NCBI GenBank assembly: GCA_964494205.1
Contig: CAZBRD010000016.1
Span: forward strand, 48,137-112,136
Reading direction: 5' to 3'
Source: JBBTCX01 sp964494205
Lineage (GTDB): Bacteria > Planctomycetota > Phycisphaerae > UBA1845
Length of the DNA stretch: 64,000 nucleotides
Numbering within the stretch: the first letter of the stretch is position 1; every line of letters begins with the position of its first letter. Below, piece by piece: positions 8,209-15,419 of this stretch. The position numbers and the translations under genes were made by a program. Below the pieces are notes generated by a model, which made no database searches, was not told the DNA's origin, and saw nothing but the letters and a program-made list of their open reading frames with translations.

Positions 8209-8526
8209 TTGCCATCCTTGTCCAACACCGAAAACCATGCCGTCCGTGATGTCTCCGTTCCGAACAGGGAAGGGTTGCACGCGCGCCCGGTTATGCGTTT
8301 TGTCGAGGTGGCAAGCCGGTTTCAGGCATCTGTGTCGGTGACCAACATCACCCGCAACCAGGAAACCGTAGACGGAAAAAGTCCGATGCAGATGATGTTG
8401 CTGGAAGCCACGCAGAACAATGTTCTGCGAATCGAAGCCAAAGGGGCGGATGCAGAAGCATTGGTTGAGGCATTATCGGCCCTCGTTGCCTCCGGCTTCG
8501 ATCCGGAGAAAGTCAAAAATCCGTGA
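8209..8526 (+). CDS. ptsH: Phosphocarrier protein HPr/NPr
   Basis: Shuttles phosphate from enzyme I to the IIA protein. 105 residues if the TTG at the first base is used; a second TTG lies three codons on, and a stop at 8194-8196 bars anything longer. The active-site His is in GLHARP (residue 24), and the regulatory-Ser region reads VDGKSPMQMM (Ser58), close to the Gram-positive HPr-kinase site, though no HPr kinase is in the window. It lies 57 bases after the IIA gene and 212 bases before enzyme I. The start codon is the weak point of this call. Confidence 0.87.
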   Translation: MPSLSNTENHAVRDVSVPNREGLHARPVMRFVEVASRFQASVSVTNITRNQETVDGKSPMQMMLLEATQNNVLRIEAKGADAEALVEALSALVASGFDPEKVKNP

Positions 8527-8653
8527 ACGGCGGCCGGTCGCGAATACCGGACGCAAGGCACGGGAAGGAAGCGAGAAAATGGGGCGTGAGTGTGTCGAGA
8601 CGCAGCAGGCAAAGAATGGATGCGTCGAGTCCCCCCGCGCCACGTTAGACGCA

Positions 8654-8687
8654 GGGTGGCATGGTCAAGCCGCAGCTTGGCCATGGC
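8654..8687. repeat. Family B palindromic repeat
   Basis: GGTGGCATGGTCAAGC, four bases, then GCTTGGCCATGGC: an imperfect hairpin. Relatives lie at 10505, 41603, 47114 and 52702. It is in the gap before the enzyme I gene. Confidence 0.8.
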
Positions 8688-8738
8688 AAATGGCCATAGC
8701 GAATGCAGGATCGTTGTTCTGGAATCTGAGTATCAATC

Positions 8739-10481
8739 ATGGAAATCCTTCGCGGAACCGCAGTCGCCCCGGGAATCGCCATTGGCGAAGCGGTCATTCT
8801 TGACGCAGAGGATTACCGCATCCCTTATCGCACAGTCCCCTCGACCGAGATTCCCAACGAGTTGGCCAAACTCGACGAAGCCTTCAAAACTTCCGTCGCC
8901 GAACTGCACGAACAAACCTCCTCTTTGGGCAACCAGTTAGGCAAGGACGCCGCCAATGTCTTCGAGTGGCACATCGGTGTCCTCAATGATGAACGTCTCC
9001 GCAAAAGCATCGAACAACTTATCAGTGAAAAATCAGCCGCAGCCGCTTACGCCACCAGCAGTATCATGCGCAACTACCAGCGCCGCTTCATGCAGATGAG
9101 CGATCCGCTGCTGGTCGAGCGCATTCGCGACGTTCAGGATATCGAGCGACGTCTGCTTCGGCACATTCTTGGCGATACGCGCGAAGACCTCGCGCACTTG
9201 ACCAAATCGGTCATCGTCGTCGCGCACGACCTCACACCGACGCAAACAGCCCAGCTCGCGGGCACCAAAGTCCTCGGCGTCGCATTGGATGTGGGTGCTG
9301 CGACGTCACACACCGCCATTCTCCTTCGCTCATGGGGTCGCCCCGGCGTCATCGGACTCAAGGACGTGACCACGCGCATCAGCGGCGGCGATACGCTCAT
9401 CATCGACGGTTCGAACCAGCTGATTATCGCCAATCCCACTGACATCACACTGGAAGAATATCGCGTCCGGCAGGAGGCCTTCGAACGCCTCTCGCACGAG
9501 CTGGATGAACTAAGAACTCTCCCCGCGATCACTCGCGACGGCGAGCGCATTAACCTCAACAGTAACATTGAGTTTCCGCAGGAGGCCGCCAGCGGCATCG
9601 AAAAGGGTGCTGACGGTGTTGGCCTGTACCGCACCGAGTTTCTCTACCTTCGTCCGCAAGGCGCCCCGTCAGAAGACGAACAATTCGAAGCCTACAAGGA
9701 AGCGATCGTCGGTGCGCAGGGCGCTCCGGTGACCATCCGCACCTTCGACCTGGGTGCCGACAAATACACCCAACAGCGAAACTACGAACAGGAGCGAAAC
9801 CCGATGCTGGGGCTTCGGTCGATCCGTTTCAGCCTCCAGCACCTTGACGTTTTCAAGGTTCAGCTCCGCGCAATTTTGCGGTCATCCGTCTTTGGAAACG
9901 TTCGCGTCATGTTCCCGCTGATCTCCAGCCTGATGGAGTTTCGCCAGGCCAAAATGGCCCTGCACGACGCGATGGAAGACCTTGAGGATTCAGGAGTTCC
10001 GTTCAAACGGGATATTCCGGTCGGCATGATGCTCGAAACCCCCGCCGCAGCCATTCAGATCCGTGAATTCTGTCGCGAGGTCAATTTCGTCAGCATCGGA
10101 ACCAACGATCTGGTTCAATATCTACTCGCCGTTGACCGAGGAAATGAGCGGGTCAGCATCTTCTACAACCCCTCACACCCCTCGGTGTTGAGGGTACTAA
10201 AAGACGTCGTCCGGGCATGTACATCGGCTTCCATAGACTGTAGCCTATGTGGTGAAATGGCGGGGCAGCCGCTCTACACGATGTTCTTGCTCGGCATAGG
10301 GTTGCGGAACCTGTCCATGGCTCCGGGAAATATCCCGGAAGTGAAAAAATTGATTCGGTTGATACGGTTGCCACAGGCACAACGGGTCGCTCGACGCGCG
10401 CTTAGCTTTGAAACAGAACGTCAGGTAACGAACTATCTGCGCGACCAGACGAAGAAGCTTCTTCCCGAGGATCCGTTTTAG
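8739..10481 (+). CDS. ptsI: PTS enzyme I (phosphoenolpyruvate-protein phosphotransferase)
   Basis: Autophosphorylates from phosphoenolpyruvate and passes phosphate to HPr; cytoplasmic dimer. 580 residues, normal length for enzyme I without the GAF domain of PtsP. Order: N-terminal HPr-binding helices, phospho-His loop GAATSHTAILLRSWG with His191 (E. coli His189), then the PEP-binding barrel (GVGLYRTEFLY; GADK; NPMLGLRSIR; GTNDLVQYLLAVDR) and the acid/base Cys in CGEMAG. All key residues are present. As the only PTS genes here are IIA, HPr and enzyme I, the chain appears regulatory rather than sugar-transporting. Confidence 0.95.
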   Translation: MEILRGTAVAPGIAIGEAVILDAEDYRIPYRTVPSTEIPNELAKLDEAFKTSVAELHEQTSSLGNQLGKDAANVFEWHIGVLNDERLRKSIEQLISEKSAAAAYATSSIMRNYQRRFMQMSDPLLVERIRDVQDIERRLLRHILGDTREDLAHLTKSVIVVAHDLTPTQTAQLAGTKVLGVALDVGAATSHTAILLRSWGRPGVIGLKDVTTRISGGDTLIIDGSNQLIIANPTDITLEEYRVRQEAFERLSHELDELRTLPAITRDGERINLNSNIEFPQEAASGIEKGADGVGLYRTEFLYLRPQGAPSEDEQFEAYKEAIVGAQGAPVTIRTFDLGADKYTQQRNYEQERNPMLGLRSIRFSLQHLDVFKVQLRAILRSSVFGNVRVMFPLISSLMEFRQAKMALHDAMEDLEDSGVPFKRDIPVGMMLETPAAAIQIREFCREVNFVSIGTNDLVQYLLAVDRGNERVSIFYNPSHPSVLRVLKDVVRACTSASIDCSLCGEMAGQPLYTMFLLGIGLRNLSMAPGNIPEVKKLIRLIRLPQAQRVARRALSFETERQVTNYLRDQTKKLLPEDPF

Positions 10482-10504
10482 TGTTCCGTCAGTCGCGTAT
10501 CGAT

Positions 10505-10538
10505 GGGTGGCATGGTCAAGCCGCAGCTTGGCCATGGC
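10505..10538. repeat. Family B palindromic repeat
   Basis: Almost identical to the copy at 8654 (GGTGGCATGGTCAAGCCGCA...TTGGCCATGGC). It lies 23 bases after the enzyme I stop. The rest of the gap to 10757 holds only a small hairpin (CCTGAGCAATGCTCGGG) and no gene I can support. Confidence 0.8.
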
Positions 10539-10757
10539 GAACGCAATAACGCCTTCAATACCCCGTCGATGTCACGCTGATCACCACACCGTGCCCAAGT
10601 GGCTTGCCTGAGCAATGCTCGGGCGTGTGATTCGCCAGGAACTCTTGGCCTTTGGTTGCGTGGTCAGGCTCATCTTGATCGCGAACCGAGGGCTTCTTCC
10701 GGGGTAACCCTTCGCACGATCGCATCAACCGATTTGTGACCATACCGCGCCGCGTCC

Positions 10758-11627
10758 ATGATGGGCCGCGATGCTGCGGTTGAAATCGGCGACAGCAAGA
10801 GTCAGAAAGTTCGGCGCATGTCATACGAGACGGAACCCGCGGTCGACGTGGCGACCCTGGACAAACCGCAACCACCAGCGGCTCGCTTCCGCCACCTGTT
10901 TTGCTATCGCATCGACGGCGACCTTCGCTACATCTCGCATCACGACACCGTCCGCATGTTCCAGCGCGCCATCGCCCGCGCGGATTTACCAGTGAAATTT
11001 TCCGAAGGCTTCAACCCGCATTCGCGCATTCAGTTTCCGCTGCCGCGCCCCGTGGGCATCGCCTCAGACGCGGAATACGTCTTGATCGACTACGCCGAAC
11101 AGATTGACCCCCAGCGCGCCATGGAAGCCTTGGCCGCCAAGATGCCGGCCGACATAACACTACTGAGCGCGCGCGAAGTTGTTCTGGGCGAGAAGTTCCT
11201 CCCGAATTTCGTCAGATATCAACTTCAACTTAGTTTGTCCGAAGGGACTCCTACTACCGTTGATGCAGTTCTTTCTCCCTCGCCCCTTTGGACGGAGTGC
11301 GACCAAAGCGGGAGCACGACGGGTCGGGGTGAGGGGCTCTCGAATGAGGAGCCTGTTAGCAGGAACGACCTCCTCGCCCGCATCGCCCATTGCAACACCG
11401 CCGACTCGCTTCCCGCCACACGAGTCGACAACAAACACAAAACAAAAAAAACCATCGACGTGCGACCTTATCTGACTAACGTCAGCCTCAAAGACAACGC
11501 CGTCGAGTTTACGTTAAGAGTGACAACAACAGGCACTGCCAGACCCGCGGAGATTGCGGAGCTTCTGGGAATTAGCGCGGTTTCGATCAATCATCGAATC
11601 CGCAGGATGGAGATTCAATGGCTCTAA
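10758..11627 (+). CDS. DUF2344/TIGR03936 protein with in-frame repeat insertion
   Basis: Family of unknown role, often fused to or encoded beside a radical SAM protein and beside RNase E/G. Conserved core is clear: DLRYISHHDTVRMFQRAIAR at about residues 55-74, then LPVKFSEGFNPHSRI and PVGIASDAEYVLIDY. Residues about 173-195 are unlike the family and are encoded by a family A repeat (11273-11342) read in frame (SPSPLWTECDQSGSTTGRGE), followed by a normal C-terminus ending in SINHRIRRMEIQWL. It overlaps the RNase E/G gene by ten bases, implying coupled translation. ATG 10818 is an alternative start; neither has a good ribosome site. Confidence 0.85.
   Translation: MMGRDAAVEIGDSKSQKVRRMSYETEPAVDVATLDKPQPPAARFRHLFCYRIDGDLRYISHHDTVRMFQRAIARADLPVKFSEGFNPHSRIQFPLPRPVGIASDAEYVLIDYAEQIDPQRAMEALAAKMPADITLLSAREVVLGEKFLPNFVRYQLQLSLSEGTPTTVDAVLSPSPLWTECDQSGSTTGRGEGLSNEEPVSRNDLLARIAHCNTADSLPATRVDNKHKTKKTIDVRPYLTNVSLKDNAVEFTLRVTTTGTARPAEIAELLGISAVSINHRIRRMEIQWL
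11273..11342. repeat. Family A long-form repeat inside a coding region
   Basis: Matches the 7487-7553 copy (GACGGAGTGCGACC, GGGAGCACGACGGG, GGTGAGGGGCTCT) but lies wholly inside the DUF2344 gene. It keeps the reading frame open and adds about 23 residues. Confidence 0.85.
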
Positions 11628-14020
11628 ACACCGATGGGGCAAAGGACGCCCCTGCGAGCAAAGATAAAACAAAAGCAAAAAAGACAACGGCGCGAACGCC
11701 CAAGAAAACCACGCGCACCACAACAAAAGCAGTAAAGGAAACAGCCGCGCAAACGGAAGTCGCTGCGCCTGCCTCACGCAAGAAAACAACCGAAGCAGAT
11801 CGACCCGTGAAGGTTCCGCGCGCCCGTCGCACGCGCCGCAACCCCAAAGCCGCAGTCACAGAACCAGTCGTCGCGGATGTTTCCACCACCGCAGCGCCAA
11901 TCGTCGAATCTGAACCAGTCGTCGTCTGGCCCATGAACGAAAATGACGAAATGGAAGACGCTCGCGCCATGGTCGCGCACATGACCAACATCATCGTCGA
12001 CGCGCCGATGGATCGCACTTCCCGCTTCGACTTCGACCGCGAAGCGCCCAACGATCGCACCGATCACGATTTCGAATTCCCGATCCGCGGCGAACCCGAC
12101 GACAACGGTCAGGACGTAGCCCTCGAAGACGCCCCCGCCGAATTCGTGGATGACGAGCCAACCGACGAACCCGCCGCGCCGTCCACCACCGATCGCCGAC
12201 CGCCGGACAGGGACGATCGACGCGATCGCCGCGGCCCGCGCCGTCGTGGTCGTCGAGGTCGAGGCCGCGATGCCGCCAAGAAAGAACCGACTCCGGTCGA
12301 AGAACCCGTCGACGAGGACGAAAGCGACGTCCCCACGCTGACCGAAATCTCCCGCTTCGTCACCACCAGCGCCCCCGGTCGCGGCGGTCAATCCATCCGC
12401 GAGATGGTCATCAACGTCTCCGGCACCGACGAATGTCGCATCGCCGTACTTCAAGACAACCGTCTCGAAGAACTCTTCATCGAGCGCCGCTCCACCGAAT
12501 CCCACGTCGGCAACATCTACAAAGGCCGCGTCGTCAACGTCGAGCCCAGCATCCAGGCCGCCTTCATCGACTTCGGCCTCCCCAAGCACGGCTTCCTGCA
12601 CATCTCCGACGTGCAGCCGCAGTACTTCCCCGACAGCAAAGGCCAACCCGAAGAGGTCGGCCGCAAAACCCCGCGACACCACCGCCCACCCATTCAACGT
12701 TGCTTCCGTCGCGGCCAGGAGGTCATGGTCCAGATCATTAAGGAAGGCGTCGGCACCAAAGGCCCCACGCTCACGACCTACCTCTCCATTCCCGGCCGCT
12801 TCCTCGTCATGATGCCCGGCATGAGTCGTTCCGGCGTCTCGCGCAAAATCGAAGACGAAGACGCCCGCCGCCAGATGCGCGTCATCATGGACGAGCTCAA
12901 ACTCCCGCAGAGCATGGGCTTCATCCTTCGCACCGCCGGCATGGGCCGCACCAAGCGCGAGCTCCAGCGCGACCTCAACTATCTCATGCGCCTCTGGAAA
13001 ACAGTCGTCGATCGCGTCAAGACCAACCCCTCCCCAGCCGAGCTCTATCGCGAATCCGACCTCGTCACGCGCACCATCCGCGATGTCTACTCCGCCGATT
13101 TCACGCGTCTCGTCATCGACGACGCCAAAACGGCGCAGAAAGCATTGGAGTTTCTGCAGATCGCCATGCCTCGCGCCAAAACCGTCGTCGAGCTATACCT
13201 CGAGCGCGAGCCGATCTTCCACCGCTTCGGCATCGAAGACGAAATCGACCGCATCAACCAGCGTCACGTCCCGCTGAAGTCCGGCGGCTCGCTCGTCATC
13301 GACAGCACCGAAGCCCTCGTCGCCATCGACGTAAACAGTGGCAAGTTCCGCTCACCCGAAGACGCCGAGGAAACAGCCTACAAACTCAACCTCGAAGCCG
13401 CAGAGGAAATCGCCCGCCAACTCCGCCTTCGCGATCTCGGCGGCCTCATCATCTGCGACTTCATCGATATGCGGCAGGATCGCCACAAGCGTAACGTCGA
13501 ACGCGCCCTCCGCGACGCACTCAAGAAACACAAGGAGCGCGCCCGCATCCTCCGCATGAGCGCCTTCGGCCTCATCGAAATGACCCGCCAGCGCCAAGGC
13601 CCATCCATCAAGCGCAACATCTACTTCGATTGCCCGCATTGCAAAGGTGCAGGCCAGGTGAAAATGCCAGAGTCTGTCATCTTGGACGTGATGCGCCTCA
13701 TCCAACTCGCCACGCATCAGCAACAAGTGCAAAAGGTGACCGCCGCCGTCGCCAGCACCGTCGCGTTCCAGTTGCTCAACACCAAGCGCGCCGCCCTTGC
13801 GGAGATCGAAACCCAAACCGGCAAGACCATCATCGTCCGCAGCGACCCGGGCTTCACCAGCGATCAGGTCGAAATCACCTGCACCGACGCCCGCGCGCAA
13901 ATCGTCACCATCCCCGGCCTCAAAGCGTCCGACCTCTCCTTCGAACGCCGCCCCCGCGGCTGGGGCAAAAACAGAGAGGTCGTCGAATCGGCAGACACGA
14001 ACGGCGAATTCGAGGTGTAA
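11618..14020 (+). CDS. rng: Ribonuclease E/G
   Basis: Endoribonuclease for rRNA and mRNA processing. 800 residues. Residues 1-75 are Lys/Thr/Ala-rich and strongly basic, followed by an acidic stretch and an Arg-rich block near residue 210 (RRGPRRRGRRGRGRD), all before the catalytic part, so the RNA- or partner-binding extension is N-terminal instead of C-terminal as in E. coli RNase E. The S1 domain starts near 265 (IYKGRVVNVEPSIQAAFIDF). Catalytic Asp571 lies in AIDVNSGKF, the second Asp in ICDFIDM, and the zinc-link CPHC is at 672-675. The protein ends soon after, giving a G-type catalytic half. It is translationally coupled to the DUF2344 gene. Confidence 0.94.
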   Translation: MALNTDGAKDAPASKDKTKAKKTTARTPKKTTRTTTKAVKETAAQTEVAAPASRKKTTEADRPVKVPRARRTRRNPKAAVTEPVVADVSTTAAPIVESEPVVVWPMNENDEMEDARAMVAHMTNIIVDAPMDRTSRFDFDREAPNDRTDHDFEFPIRGEPDDNGQDVALEDAPAEFVDDEPTDEPAAPSTTDRRPPDRDDRRDRRGPRRRGRRGRGRDAAKKEPTPVEEPVDEDESDVPTLTEISRFVTTSAPGRGGQSIREMVINVSGTDECRIAVLQDNRLEELFIERRSTESHVGNIYKGRVVNVEPSIQAAFIDFGLPKHGFLHISDVQPQYFPDSKGQPEEVGRKTPRHHRPPIQRCFRRGQEVMVQIIKEGVGTKGPTLTTYLSIPGRFLVMMPGMSRSGVSRKIEDEDARRQMRVIMDELKLPQSMGFILRTAGMGRTKRELQRDLNYLMRLWKTVVDRVKTNPSPAELYRESDLVTRTIRDVYSADFTRLVIDDAKTAQKALEFLQIAMPRAKTVVELYLEREPIFHRFGIEDEIDRINQRHVPLKSGGSLVIDSTEALVAIDVNSGKFRSPEDAEETAYKLNLEAAEEIARQLRLRDLGGLIICDFIDMRQDRHKRNVERALRDALKKHKERARILRMSAFGLIEMTRQRQGPSIKRNIYFDCPHCKGAGQVKMPESVILDVMRLIQLATHQQQVQKVTAAVASTVAFQLLNTKRAALAEIETQTGKTIIVRSDPGFTSDQVEITCTDARAQIVTIPGLKASDLSFERRPRGWGKNREVVESADTNGEFEV

Positions 14021-14067
14021 GAATCTGACGCCAACGGCGATTTCGAAATGTCGCCAGCATCGTATTC

Positions 14068-14096
14068 ATCAGAGCCGCGAGCGCAAGCGACCGGTT
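14068..14096. repeat. Family E repeat
   Basis: GAGCCGCGAGCGCAAGCGAC followed by CGGTT. Copies also at 15047-15072 and 24565-24593. Confidence 0.75.
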
Positions 14097-14159
14097 CTGC
14101 CAATCCTCGTTTGAACATGCCGATTCATTGTCAATCAATCGGCCCATTCGGGAGGTGTC

Positions 14160-14290
14160 TGCGATGTAGAGACACAGCCCCCATTCGCACTGAAAGTGCG
14201 TTGGTAGCCCAGCCCAGGGCAACGCCCTGGGTCGCCTCGCACAACGGTTCTCGCTCTGAAAGAGCGAGAGCGCAAGTTCGGCGTAACACG
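14160..14290. repeat. Family C-like multi-hairpin repeat
   Basis: Ordered hairpins CGCACTGAAAGTGCG, CCCAGGGCAACGCCCTGGG and CTCGCTCTGAAAGAGCGAG around the phrase TAGCCCAG. Same architecture as other family C copies with different stem sequences, as if stems co-vary. Confidence 0.7.
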
Positions 14291-14412
14291 ATGGGGCAAG
14301 ACCGAAACGAATCAATCCATTGGAAGACTCGATTTGGCATCATATTCACGTCTTGATTCGCGATTCGCGGAATGTGCCTTATACGAATCCCAGTATTCAT
14401 TCGCTGGTTGCC

Positions 14413-14506
14413 AAGTCATGTCACGTAGTGACAGCGCGAGAATAGCCCAGTCTTTCAAGGCTGGGTAATGCGTTGATAGGCGAGCCGAAGTGCCAAAGGC
14501 ACGACA
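14413..14506. repeat. Family C multi-hairpin repeat
   Basis: TGTCACGTAGTGACA, then GAATAGCCCAGTCTTTCAAG with GCTGGG, then GTGCCAAAGGCACGAC. Closest to the copy at 4498. Confidence 0.85.
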
Positions 14507-14581
14507 GATCGATTAATAAGAGCGCCGTTCCCTAATGGAGTGCGTATTACTCTCCCACGGTGCTTATGCTCGCACGCCCAA

Positions 14582-14678
14582 TGCCCCCAACGGGGGCACA
14601 GGTGTGTAGCCAGTGGTGCAGCGCAGCGAAACCCCTGGACATCAATCCCCCAAAAACGCCAAGCCCCAATCGGGGCGA
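14582..14678. repeat. Family D repeat, copy 1
   Basis: Begins TGCCCCCAACGGGGGCA and ends CCCCAATCGGGGCG; the middle (GCGCAGCGAAACCCCTGGAC) is nearly identical to the copy at 15186. About 97 bases long with hairpins at each end. Confidence 0.88.
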
Positions 14679-14751
14679 AGGATCTCGGGTGCGGTATCCA
14701 TATCCTGTACTCAACGAGTTTGTTTCAACTGTTTGCGCGTATGCGTCATCT

Positions 14752-14848
14752 GTCCCGTTAGGGACAGGCCGAAAATAGCCCAGCATTTCAATGCTGGGTA
14801 AGCATACGGCGCAACAAGTTTGAGTGCCGTAGGCACGATTGAACGGCG
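14752..14848. repeat. Family C multi-hairpin repeat
   Basis: TGTCCCGTTAGGGACA, then TAGCCCAGCATTTCAATGCT with GGGTA, then GTGCCGTAGGCACGATTGA. Confidence 0.85.
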
Positions 14849-15046
14849 GCGATAAGAGCGCAGATATCTAATTGGATTGCGCAGGAAAGTCCTGCTACTA
14901 ACGTCGACTTTTGGGCGTAAGAATCCGAACTCGTTGCGTAGGTAAAGGATCCATCAAGGCGGCGAATCCGCCTGCACGAACAGCGCTTTCGGTGTTTAGC
15001 CAGCAGCGTATTCATCAGAGCCCTTTGCGCAGGCAAAGGTCCCATT

Positions 15047-15072
15047 AGAGCCGCGAGCGCAAGCGACCGGTT
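15047..15072. repeat. Family E repeat
   Basis: Same core as 14068: GAGCCGCGAGCGCAAGCGAC then CGGTT. Confidence 0.75.
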
Positions 15073-15120
15073 CAACAGGACGAGATTCGCGAAATCCACC
15101 ATCAAAGCAAGCAACCTAGT

Positions 15121-15160
15121 TCCCTCCCCCTCTTAGGGGGAGGGCAGGGTGGGGGTCTCT
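15121..15160. repeat. Family A palindromic repeat, short form
   Basis: TCCCTCCCCCTCTTAGGGGG hairpin with tail ending GGGGGTCTCT. Confidence 0.8.
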
Positions 15161-15185
15161 CGCCAGCGTTAACCTCGCCGCTCCT

Positions 15186-15283
15186 GTGCCCCCAACGGGG
15201 GCAAAGGCATGTAGCCAGGGGTGGAGCGCAGCGAAACCCCTGGACATCAATCCCCCAAAAACGCCAAGCCCCAATCGGGGCGC
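15186..15283. repeat. Family D repeat, copy 2
   Basis: Near-identical to copy 1 about 600 bases upstream, in the same orientation. It lies 136 bases before the start of the propeller-like gene and creates a false in-frame extension of it. Confidence 0.88.
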
Positions 15284-15419
15284 AGTAAATTCCAACCTGC
15301 ATCGCAGAACAAACCGCCGACAACCATCGTATAGTTTCCTGTACACGCGTCACAATTCGTCGCATAGTAGAAAGCAGATTCCACGCGGACGCCTGCGTCC
15401 TGATCATTGGAGCGAAGCC

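Larger units (their letters stand above)
14021..15419. other. 1.4 kb repeat mosaic without genes
   Basis: No credible coding sequence on either strand. At least seven repeat units from five families lie end to end: E (14068, 15047), C (14160, 14413, 14752), D (14582, 15186) and A (15121), with unassigned hairpins such as CCCTTTGCGCAGGCAAAGG near 15020. Short open frames here are by-products of the repeats. Confidence 0.8.

Noticed and set aside
15186..15419. In-frame N-terminal extension of the propeller-like protein
   Set aside because: It is encoded by a family D repeat and lacks a signal peptide; the ATG at 15420 has both a ribosome site and a signal peptide.
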